Assembly (NCBI GenBank): GCA_013298595.1
Contig: JAAFIG010000011.1
Coordinates: 61,090-125,089, forward strand
Direction of reading: 5' to 3'
From: Deinococcales bacterium
Lineage (GTDB): Bacteria > Deinococcota > Deinococci > Deinococcales > JAAFIG01
Length of the DNA: 64,000 bases
Of this stretch, positions 1 through 7,014 are shown piece after piece (the first letter of the stretch is position 1; every line of letters starts with the position of its first letter). Under the pieces are notes generated by a model. That model was given only the letters and a program-made list of their open reading frames with translations, searched no databases and was not told where the DNA came from. Made by a program: the position numbers and the translations under genes.

Positions 1-1
1 G

Positions 2-364
2 TATCATATCCGAGCGAAATTCAAAGAAGATTTCTGTATCAGTTTTTGCGATCACAACTGGCAAGCCCTTGATAATTATCATTTCTCGAGTGTTTACGAA
101 GCGCTGGTCATGGCAGAATTGGTCTTTGCTGTGCAGGCAAACGAATGGATAGACTGTCATCCGCCACGTAGCGAGAAACTCTACAAAAGCCAATCTCGAG
201 TCCGACGTAGCCAATTAGAAAAAATGCACCGCCGAATTGTTGGTGTTTTTACAGACTGGAAAACTTCACTGTATTTTGTCACTCGATTCAATGCAAACGA
301 GTTAGGCTACTGGTCTGGAATTCGTGCTCGAGTACAGTTTACAGCTGTGCCGCCCGAAGAATAA
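2..364 (+). CDS. Hypothetical protein, 5' end outside the window
   Basis: An open frame enters from the left edge and stops at 364, giving 120 visible residues. The visible part is rich in aromatic and basic residues (for example a WKTSLYF segment and a region of alternating Arg, Ser and Lys in the middle) and shows no signal peptide or membrane segment. I do not recognise the family. An internal ATG at 110 exists, but the frame is open well upstream of it with similar composition, so the true start is probably before the window. The next gene starts 20 bases downstream with its own leaderless promoter. Confidence 0.6.
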   Translation, partial: YHIRAKFKEDFCISFCDHNWQALDNYHFSSVYEALVMAELVFAVQANEWIDCHPPRSEKLYKSQSRVRRSQLEKMHRRIVGVFTDWKTSLYFVTRFNANELGYWSGIRARVQFTAVPPEE

Positions 365-370
365 GCGTGT

Positions 371-383
371 TAGCATTGACCTC
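371..383 (+). promoter_or_regulatory. Leaderless promoter of the HAD gene
   Basis: A TAGCAT -10 box at 371-376 is followed by seven bases and the ATG at 384. There is no Shine-Dalgarno sequence, which fits a leaderless transcript and selects this ATG over the upstream in-frame ATG at 324. Confidence 0.55.
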
Positions 384-983
384 ATGAAAGCCATGATCTT
401 TGATGCCGACGGAGTGATTATTCGCCCCGAAACATGGTTTTTTGTACCAGCCGAAAAAGTCTACGGCATTCCAAAACAACTATTTCTCGAGTTTATTTAT
501 GGCACTTTTCAGCGTTGCACCACAGGTGAACTCGAGCTATTAGAAATCTTACCGCCTTTACTCGAGCGGTGGGGTGTAAAAATCAGCGCAGCAGAATTTG
601 TCCAGGCGTGGGTTGAACACGAACATCATCTGGATACGGTGTTACTCGAGCAAATTCAGCAAGTCCGAGCTTCTGGGATTCCGTGTTATCTTGCCACAAA
701 TCAGGAGCGCAACCGAGCGGTATATCTTAAAAATCAAATGAAGCTCGAGAACATGTTTGATGGTTTATTTATCTCGAGTGAAATCGGTGCGCGTAAACCA
801 GATGCTGTTTTTTACCAGCATGTGCAAAAAACTTTGCAACTCGAGCCAAAAGACATTCTTTTCTGGGATGACTCGAGCACCAACGTTGAAGCTGCAATAG
901 CCTGTGGTTGGCACGGCGAAGTTTTTGTGCCAACCACAACTGCAAAGATTTTAGAAAAAATTATTTTGCCACTTCAAAAGTAA
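384..983 (+). CDS. HAD-superfamily hydrolase (subfamily IA-like phosphatase)
   Basis: A 199-residue soluble protein with the four HAD motifs. The DxD nucleophile pair is D7/D9 in FDADG, the motif II threonine is T105 in LATN, the motif III lysine is K138 in ARKPD, and the motif IV acidic pair is D162/D163 in WDDS. A helical cap lies between residues 15 and 90. Such enzymes dephosphorylate small phosphorylated metabolites in the cytoplasm, but the substrate cannot be read from sequence. The ATG at 384 is preferred because the HAD motif then begins at residue 6 and a leaderless -10 box sits just upstream. The 3' end overlaps the convergent gene by 23 bases. Confidence 0.85.
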   Translation: MKAMIFDADGVIIRPETWFFVPAEKVYGIPKQLFLEFIYGTFQRCTTGELELLEILPPLLERWGVKISAAEFVQAWVEHEHHLDTVLLEQIQQVRASGIPCYLATNQERNRAVYLKNQMKLENMFDGLFISSEIGARKPDAVFYQHVQKTLQLEPKDILFWDDSSTNVEAAIACGWHGEVFVPTTTAKILEKIILPLQK

Positions 984-1521
984 AAACAGTGCCATTGAAT
1001 TTATAGTAGCCAAGCGCAAATTCGCCCAGTGGCTCGAGCATTTCGATGGTGGTACCTTTTTGAGGGAACTTCAAGTACCAACTGAGTTCGTCTTGCTTCC
1101 ATTTTTCTTCACTGCGTTTTTGGTTGTACACACCAAGCATTGCCTCGAGTTGTTTAGTATTTGGTTTAGCCACAACCACAGTTTGTTTACTGTATGTTTT
1201 GCCGTTCCAAATTGCAAAAATCAGATCAGTGGTAATACACGCTGGTCCGCAACCCGTGGCGGTAATACCAATCAGGTCGGTGCCGTTTTTCTTACGCCAA
1301 ACAGCAAATTCACCTCTACCCTCCCAGAAACCATCTTTACCACCATTAAACTCGAGGTAATCGTTTTTGACATCTTGGGTTATAATTTTGCGCCCTGACG
1401 TGTCATAAATACTTTTTGGTAACATTTTCCAATGCTCGAGTAAACTGCGTTTGCTTTGAGCGGCAACCAAACTCGAGATGCTTAAACCAATCAAAACCAA
1501 TCCTAGAATTATTTTTTTCAT
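961..1521 (-). CDS. Small exported protein of unknown function
   Basis: 186 residues starting with a classic signal peptide (MKKIILGLVLIGLSISS followed by LVAAQ), so it is probably secreted or periplasmic. The mature part has several Trp/Tyr-rich strands and a CGPAC pair of cysteines near residue 90 that could form a disulfide. No family is recognised. The start is fixed by an ATGA overlap with the stop of the upstream gene at 1518-1521, which implies translational coupling. It is the last gene of a minus-strand run of four exported proteins (3893 to 961). Confidence 0.7.
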   Translation of the reverse strand: MKKIILGLVLIGLSISSLVAAQSKRSLLEHWKMLPKSIYDTSGRKIITQDVKNDYLEFNGGKDGFWEGRGEFAVWRKKNGTDLIGITATGCGPACITTDLIFAIWNGKTYSKQTVVVAKPNTKQLEAMLGVYNQKRSEEKWKQDELSWYLKFPQKGTTIEMLEPLGEFALGYYKFNGTVFTFEVAK

Positions 1522-2366
1522 ACGCCACATCCCCATTCGAGTATTTTGCTAAAGCCTTTGCCATTCCAATTATAAATGTTGACGCCATACCCTTCGTGGA
1601 CTAGGTCGTCGACAAAAATTTCCATTTTTCCATCGCCATCAATATCGGCTATGGCACTAATAAATTGTGTTAAAACTTGTGGTTGCCCGGATGTACCATC
1701 AAAAGGCTTTTCTATAACGCGTTCGCTAAGACTAAAGGTTTGGACTTTACCAGCTATCACTTTGCGTACCAGCACCAACGAGTACTCGCCTTTTTCGGAG
1801 CCATAAGTGCCATTTAAACGATTCTGAGCATCAAAACTCAGGCGCGGGTTTTGAGCAACGATTAAGACTTCGTTGCTTTTATCGTTGTCTAAATCCACTT
1901 GGAGCACTTGCGATACCATGGCAGGCTTGGCAATTTTACGTTGCTGTAATTCATCGGCAATAATTTTTTGATACGTGGCATTGGTATTTGCAATACTCGA
2001 GATTGCTCGAGGCACAGGATTCCAAGCAGCAGCAATGGCATAGGTTGGTAAGTACGGTAATTTAACTGGGGTGCTGATATCAGTAACTCGTACCCAATCG
2101 CAGGTACTGCCTATGGATACTTTACCACCAGCCATGGCTTTTCCAATCACACCAGTGTTGTTGAATAAAACGCTCTTTAAGCCACCAGCAATGGCTGCTT
2201 GGCTGGATGTGCTGAGGTCTTCAGCATCAACCCATTTGTTACCCTCGAGTGCGCCAACAATGACGGTTTCGTCTAAATCCAAACGAAGGAGCACAGCTTT
2301 GGGTGCGCTTTGGGCAAGGGCGATGAGGCTCGAGGTGAGTAACAGTCCAATAAATACTTGTTTCAT
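1518..2366 (-). CDS. Exported protein with FG-GAP/VCBS-like Asp-rich repeats
   Basis: 282 residues with an N-terminal signal peptide (MKQVFIGLLLTSSLIALAQS). Two segments, VDLDNDKSNEVLIV and IADIDGDGKMEIFVDD, match the calcium-binding DxDxD loop of FG-GAP/VCBS propeller repeats. The protein is too short for a full seven-bladed propeller. Two cysteines, one in the SIGSTCDW stretch and one near the C-terminus, may pair. The start lies one base after the stop of the upstream gene, and it overlaps the downstream gene by ATGA, so these genes are probably co-transcribed. Function is unknown; an envelope or extracellular role is inferred from the signal peptide. Confidence 0.7.
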   Translation of the reverse strand: MKQVFIGLLLTSSLIALAQSAPKAVLLRLDLDETVIVGALEGNKWVDAEDLSTSSQAAIAGGLKSVLFNNTGVIGKAMAGGKVSIGSTCDWVRVTDISTPVKLPYLPTYAIAAAWNPVPRAISSIANTNATYQKIIADELQQRKIAKPAMVSQVLQVDLDNDKSNEVLIVAQNPRLSFDAQNRLNGTYGSEKGEYSLVLVRKVIAGKVQTFSLSERVIEKPFDGTSGQPQVLTQFISAIADIDGDGKMEIFVDDLVHEGYGVNIYNWNGKGFSKILEWGCGV

Positions 2367-2367
2367 A

Positions 2368-2961
2368 TTATTTACTCCGACGGTATGTACCGGTAAAACT
2401 GACGTTGACTCCACCGCAATTATTGTTATCTTGAACAAGTAAAAGATTGTTCAGGTACAAAAAACTTAGTACACAAGTGCTGGCTTGGTAAGTCCAAAGG
2501 TTGCCACTCGAGATGAGTTTTCCGTCCACATCGCCAGTGTTGACTGTTTGACCTGTGTTGAAAGTAGCAATGCCTTTGATGCTATAACTCGAGCTTTGTT
2601 TTGCAACATTCAGCGAGGCATTGTCTGTTTCCCATTTGCCAACAATGTTTTGTTTAATCGTTGTGTCCTTTAAGAATTTTACCTCGAGCCAACCAATGGT
2701 AACCACTCCTTTTTGATTGACATAGACCGCGCAAGCAAAATCGGTTTTGATATTACGAATAGCAACCACATCATTTTTTAGGAGAAAGGCTTTACTTTTT
2801 GTTTGCCGATCATCTTGGTAAAAAAATGTTTTTGCTACCAGAATACTCGAGTACTGAAAAGCATCTCGAGCACTCCAACTGGTACAACTGTTGCCTTCGG
2901 CTCGAACAGGTATTAAGCACAATACAAGCAACGCAGATAAAACGATGAGTGGTTTTTTCAT
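2368..2961 (-). CDS. Small exported protein of unknown function
   Basis: 197 residues with a signal peptide (MKKPLIVLSALLVLCLIPVRA) and a mature domain with four cysteines that could form disulfides. The N-terminal half (a WSARDAFQYSSILVAKTFFY region) and the C-terminal half (GKWETDNASL through FTGTYRR) look like two small beta domains; the second resembles lipocalin-like or META-like barrels only in general style. The start is chosen at the ATG preceded by AGGAGA five bases away, and the upstream extension in this frame has no signal-like character. It is followed one base later by the VCBS-like gene. Confidence 0.65.
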   Translation of the reverse strand: MKKPLIVLSALLVLCLIPVRAEGNSCTSWSARDAFQYSSILVAKTFFYQDDRQTKSKAFLLKNDVVAIRNIKTDFACAVYVNQKGVVTIGWLEVKFLKDTTIKQNIVGKWETDNASLNVAKQSSSYSIKGIATFNTGQTVNTGDVDGKLISSGNLWTYQASTCVLSFLYLNNLLLVQDNNNCGGVNVSFTGTYRRSK

Positions 2962-3110
2962 GATTCTCCTTGCCTCGAGTTCTCGAGAGTTGCAGTTTAC
3001 AAACATAGCGCAACAAAAACGCAACAACTCAAGCGAAAACCTCACTCGAGATAGCAGGTGGGTACAGTCGGTACTAAACCCGAAGCAGGAGCCTACCGAG
3101 CCTGATTTTT

Positions 3111-3893
3111 TTATAATTTCCAATCGTTGTCTTTGATAATTTTTGTGGTGGTAGTATCAGCTTTTAGGGTTTTACCATCCCATAAAAACACCAACTTGTA
3201 ATTCGTACCTTTGATTTTGCTCCAATCCACATCACAATTTGGATTAGGTGCAGTCTTATACTCGAAGTTCACCAGTAAATCCGCTTTTTTATCGTTGTTT
3301 AAGTCTTTACGCTCGAGTTTACCCAAGGTAAAAGTTTTCGCAGGGTCGCCACAACCACCAGCAGTATTATCGACTAAAAACAGTAAATTCAAAGATTTTG
3401 CACCCAACCCGATATCGTAAAAATCTAAAGTCATCTCGAGATTACCTTGTCCTATGCCTTCACTGGTACAAATGAGGCTATCTCGCCCATTGCCTAACGC
3501 AAAAACAGAGCAGTTACGTCCGCCATCTTGAGTGGTTTTAACCACTTTATTCTGCTCGAGTAGAACCGAAATTCCGCCCACAAAACGCTCTGGAATACCG
3601 TCGGCATCATTAAATACACCTGTGGCAATAATTTGTTTGCTATTGGCTTTGCTAAACGAACCCATGCTGCCTTGAAGATTCAAACTTAAACGGCTTTTAG
3701 GGCTGCGTTCGATTTGGGTATAAAACACTTTTTTAGGAAAGCACGTTGCGGCTTTCAGATTGATTTGGGCTTCGCAGACCCTCGAGAGTACAGCTTTAAT
3801 CTCGGTTGAACTAAGTGTTCGAGACTGTGTAGATAGGGTTTGTGCAAATGCCACACTCGAGCAAACCAGCACTATTAAAAATGGTTTTTTCAT
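3111..3893 (-). CDS. Exported protein of unknown function
   Basis: 260 residues with a signal peptide (MKKPFLIVLVCSSVAFAQ). The mature part includes an ERKDLNNDKKADLLVNFEY segment that resembles one Asp/Asn-rich FG-GAP-type loop, as in the gene two positions downstream, so the two may be distantly related. Six cysteines suggest disulfides. A GGAG ribosome-binding site precedes the ATG. It heads the minus-strand group of four exported proteins; a 149-base gap separates it from the next gene, so co-transcription is likely but not certain. Confidence 0.65.
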   Translation of the reverse strand: MKKPFLIVLVCSSVAFAQTLSTQSRTLSSTEIKAVLSRVCEAQINLKAATCFPKKVFYTQIERSPKSRLSLNLQGSMGSFSKANSKQIIATGVFNDADGIPERFVGGISVLLEQNKVVKTTQDGGRNCSVFALGNGRDSLICTSEGIGQGNLEMTLDFYDIGLGAKSLNLLFLVDNTAGGCGDPAKTFTLGKLERKDLNNDKKADLLVNFEYKTAPNPNCDVDWSKIKGTNYKLVFLWDGKTLKADTTTTKIIKDNDWKL

Positions 3894-3945
3894 AGCTCCA
3901 TACTATGCCAAATCATCATGACATCAGCGTGACAGGACAAGATTT

Positions 3946-5541
3946 TTAAAACCAATTACGCACAATTGGTAAAAACATGACAACAGAAAATAAAGCAATC
4001 AAGTAAATCAATTGGGCTGCCATACTTGGCACTGTGCTTTGGGCACGATTAGCAATAAAAACCAGTACTGCACCATGAAGCAGTAACAATGGAATAGGTG
4101 CGCCAAAGGCTAGTGCAAAAATGGTGACAGCGATACTCGAGCCAATGATTGTGCCATAACGTTTGTTCAGTGGGTATAAAGCAAAGGCACGAAAGAAAAC
4201 CTCGGCAAGTGGCACAATTGCAATCAGTAGAATCATCGAGACACGCCAATTGAGGGTATCTGTAAAAAAGGAAGTCCAACCAATTAAGCGCGTGCCGTAC
4301 TGGTAACCAATCGTTAAAGCTGTTAACACCAAACCTGCCAGAATACCTTCGGCAATGCTGGTTTCGTTGGGTTTTCCAAACAGAATTTGTGGCACATTCC
4401 AACCATTGGTTTTAGCGCTTTGTAAACTCAGTAATAGTAAAACCAGTGTGGTGACTATAAAGAACACATCTTGGGCAACACCCATCTGGTATGGTGTAAA
4501 AATTGCTAGGAAATTTCCGTATAACACGTTGCCAACAAATAAAGCCCCAACCATTCCCGATAAGCAAGAGACCAGCAACCAAACGTACATGGTGCCAACT
4601 GTCCACGGGCGAGGACCATCTTGGATTTCAATAGTAGATAATGGTTCAATGCGTGCTTCACCTATCAGATGTAATACCAGTAACAAAACCAGTGCTAGTA
4701 ACCACGGCAAGCTCTTTGAGATAAAAACACCAAACCAACTGTCTTTGCTATCCATTTGGCTCATCACTTTTTGCCCTTCAGCAAATCTTCCTTGTCCAAA
4801 ATAAGAATAAGCCAGTGCACCCAAAGCTTTTTGTTGGGTATCGCGGTCTCGAGAAAAATCTTTGGGTCTGGCTGCCACTTTTTCTAAGGTGTTAATCGCT
4901 GAGGTTAAATCACCGTTAATCCATTGTAAACGTCCTAAATCGGCAAGTAACAAAGGTGGTTGTTGGGCAGATTCTGTTAACACAGCTAAGGCTTTGCGCG
5001 GTTCGCTTTTTTGGTAAAGGGCTGCTAATTCTCGGCGGACTGAAACATCTGTGGGTACTGTTTGTACAGCTCGTTTAAATGTTTCGAGGGCTTCGTCAAA
5101 ACGTGATAAGCGTTTTTGGGCTAAACCTTTGACTCGTAAAGCTCGTAAATTAATATCTGGTTGTGGGCTGACAACTCGGGTGGCAGCAGCTATGGTGCGT
5201 TCAAAATCGTTTTGACGGTAGGCTAGTTCGGCTTCGATAGCATCATCTTCGGGAGCTATGCCTCGAGTTCGGGCTTCGTTTAAACTGGTTTGGGCTTCTG
5301 GGTATTTACCAAGTTCAAGTAAAACTCGAGCGTATAAGCGGTGGTAAGCTGCGATTTCTGGGGCGTATTGCACTGCGTTTTTACACTGACTTTCAGCAGT
5401 GATTGGGTCGCCAAGTTTTAAGAAAAACTGTTGGCATTGCGCGAAGTTCTTTTGCGCTGTGCGTTGAGTGTCGATAAGTTGAGCTGTCGCCGTGTTGAGG
5501 AAACACACCAACAATATGAGAACACCAGTAATCCACTTCAC
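3946..5541 (-). CDS. Exported TPR-repeat protein fused to a CPBP-like membrane domain
   Basis: 531 residues from a GTG start. A signal peptide (MKWITGVLILLVCFLNTATA) is followed by about five tetratricopeptide repeats (residues 25-270), then a run of 8-9 membrane segments (280-531). The membrane part resembles CPBP/Abi-type intramembrane metalloprotease folds (VPLAEVFFRAFALYPL near residue 450). However, the first glutamate of the EExxxR motif is replaced by Ala, and the following FxxxH histidine position is not evident (FALAFG), so protease activity is doubtful. The GTG at 5541 is chosen over the ATG at 5580 because it yields a proper signal peptide and has a TAAAAT -10 box seven bases upstream. 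It is divergent from the patatin gene. Confidence 0.7.
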   Translation of the reverse strand: MKWITGVLILLVCFLNTATAQLIDTQRTAQKNFAQCQQFFLKLGDPITAESQCKNAVQYAPEIAAYHRLYARVLLELGKYPEAQTSLNEARTRGIAPEDDAIEAELAYRQNDFERTIAAATRVVSPQPDINLRALRVKGLAQKRLSRFDEALETFKRAVQTVPTDVSVRRELAALYQKSEPRKALAVLTESAQQPPLLLADLGRLQWINGDLTSAINTLEKVAARPKDFSRDRDTQQKALGALAYSYFGQGRFAEGQKVMSQMDSKDSWFGVFISKSLPWLLALVLLLVLHLIGEARIEPLSTIEIQDGPRPWTVGTMYVWLLVSCLSGMVGALFVGNVLYGNFLAIFTPYQMGVAQDVFFIVTTLVLLLLSLQSAKTNGWNVPQILFGKPNETSIAEGILAGLVLTALTIGYQYGTRLIGWTSFFTDTLNWRVSMILLIAIVPLAEVFFRAFALYPLNKRYGTIIGSSIAVTIFALAFGAPIPLLLLHGAVLVFIANRAQSTVPSMAAQLIYLIALFSVVMFLPIVRNWF

Positions 5542-5595
5542 ATCTTGTATTTTACACACTCGAGGGCACTTCGCAAGCATGTTAGTGTAAAAACC
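5542..5595. promoter_or_regulatory. Divergent leaderless promoters
   Basis: The 54 bases between the two start codons hold a minus-strand TAAAAT (5549-5554) seven bases from the GTG at 5541 and a plus-strand TAGTGT (5583-5588) seven bases from the ATG at 5596. Neither gene has a Shine-Dalgarno sequence. Confidence 0.55.
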
Positions 5596-6462
5596 ATGAA
5601 ATCTCTGGCTCTTGCCTTGTCCGGAGGCGGTATTCGTGGTTGTGCCCACTTAGGGGTTTTATGGGCACTTGAACAAGCAAATATCCCTATTGCTGGGATT
5701 GCTGGTACGTCCAGTGGTGCAATTGCAGCTATGCTTTTTGTGCGTGAAGCACCTGAATCCAGAAATATCACTTATCAGAAACTCGAGCAGATTGGGCGCT
5801 TAGGGTATGCCGAACTTGAGTTCTTATTTCATCCACCTAAAGTTGCCACTAAGGGGTTTGATGTTCTGGCAAAAACCTTATCTGGGTGGGAAAAAGTAAT
5901 TCGTGGTGGTGTATTTGGCGCTGGTTTAGTCAGTGCAGATGCGTTACGCTCGAGTTTAATTGCTTTAATTGGTGGGGCACGTTTTGAAGATGCCAGAATT
6001 CCACTTGCTTTTTTAGCTGTAGACTTATTAACCACCGAGCGTGTTGTCTTACGTCATGGTTCGATGCTCGAGGCTGCTTTGGCTTCAAGTGCCATTCCTG
6101 GTGTTTTTCCGCCTGTGCAAATAGATGGGCGTTCATTGGTGGATGGGCATGTACTCGAGAATGTACCGATCAGTGTTGCCAAAGAACTCGCCCCTGATGC
6201 CCTTGTTCTAGCTGTGGATGTTGGTGACGAAAACACCCCTGCGCTTGTTCCTAAAACAGCTTTGGATGTAATTTTACGTAGCGCCCACATTTCTCGAGAT
6301 GCCTTACGAAAACAAAGTTTGCAAAACGCTGATTTACGCTTAGCCCTTGGCGATTTACCTGGGGGTGCTTTTGAATATGGTCAATGCCAAGCCTTATTTG
6401 AAGCGGGTTTTGCTCGAGCCACCGCGATGTTACCAGAGATAAAGGCAGCCATTGACTTTTAG
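5596..6462 (+). CDS. Patatin-like phospholipase (RssA/NTE type)
   Basis: 288 residues. The oxyanion loop GGGIRG is at 10-15, the nucleophile elbow GTSSG at 37-41 (Ser39), and the partner aspartate is in DGH (Asp183), so the Ser-Asp dyad of patatins is complete. Family members hydrolyse acyl ester bonds of phospholipids or lysophospholipids. The length matches bacterial RssA/YchK-type proteins. There is no signal peptide, so it is probably cytoplasmic or peripheral to the membrane. The start is set by the conserved N-terminus and the leaderless promoter; an upstream in-frame ATG at 5431 lies inside the divergent gene. The protein likely acts in lipid turnover; the exact substrate is not visible. 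Confidence 0.88.
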   Translation: MKSLALALSGGGIRGCAHLGVLWALEQANIPIAGIAGTSSGAIAAMLFVREAPESRNITYQKLEQIGRLGYAELEFLFHPPKVATKGFDVLAKTLSGWEKVIRGGVFGAGLVSADALRSSLIALIGGARFEDARIPLAFLAVDLLTTERVVLRHGSMLEAALASSAIPGVFPPVQIDGRSLVDGHVLENVPISVAKELAPDALVLAVDVGDENTPALVPKTALDVILRSAHISRDALRKQSLQNADLRLALGDLPGGAFEYGQCQALFEAGFARATAMLPEIKAAIDF

Positions 6463-6480
6463 GTATTTTTTCATCCTACC

Positions 6481-6996
6481 TTACACTGCTTTAACCAAAA
6501 GCCTGCGCCTAAACTCGAGAAAGGCTTTAGCAGTTACTTCAACATCGGCAAGGGCGCGATGGCGATTGGTGGCAATTAAGCCAAGGCGTGTACAAATAGC
6601 ATCAAGGTTATGTCTGGATTCATTGGGGAAAGCCCGTCTAGATAGTTGCACAGTGCAAGTGGCTCGAATGGGGGCTTCTATGCCTAAGCGGGCTGCATGG
6701 CTACGCACAAAACCAATATCAAAACTGGCATTGTGAGCAACCAATTGCCTGCCTGCCACAAACTCGAGAAATTTTGGTAATGCTTCTTCGATGCGTGGTG
6801 CGTGTTGCACCATTTTATCGGTGATACCATTGATTTTTGAAATATAAAACGGAATGTTGCGCCCTGGTTGTACCAGAGTTTCAAAAGTTTCAGTGGTTAA
6901 TTCGTCATTACGCACCACCATTGCACCAATCTCGAGAATGGCATCTCGGTCGGGACTTAACCCTGTGGTTTCAAGGTCAAAAATTACGAATTCCAC
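6481..6996 (-). CDS. DEDDh-family 3'-5' exonuclease (DnaQ/PolC-exo-like)
   Basis: 171 residues covering a single exonuclease domain. Catalytic residues are visible: D7 and E9 in FDLETTG, D93 in HNASFD, H146 and D151 in RHRALADVE. This is the stand-alone epsilon-like or PolC-exonuclease-like form that proofreads or trims DNA 3' ends with two metal ions. A GTG start is used, with a TAGGCT -10 box (7004-7009) seven bases upstream. It lies 18 bases downstream of the subtilase gene on the same strand but has its own promoter. Whether it is the replicative proofreading subunit or an accessory nuclease is open. Confidence 0.85.
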   Translation of the reverse strand: MEFVIFDLETTGLSPDRDAILEIGAMVVRNDELTTETFETLVQPGRNIPFYISKINGITDKMVQHAPRIEEALPKFLEFVAGRQLVAHNASFDIGFVRSHAARLGIEAPIRATCTVQLSRRAFPNESRHNLDAICTRLGLIATNRHRALADVEVTAKAFLEFRRRLLVKAV

Positions 6997-7014
6997 AAAA
7001 AATAGCCTAACACT

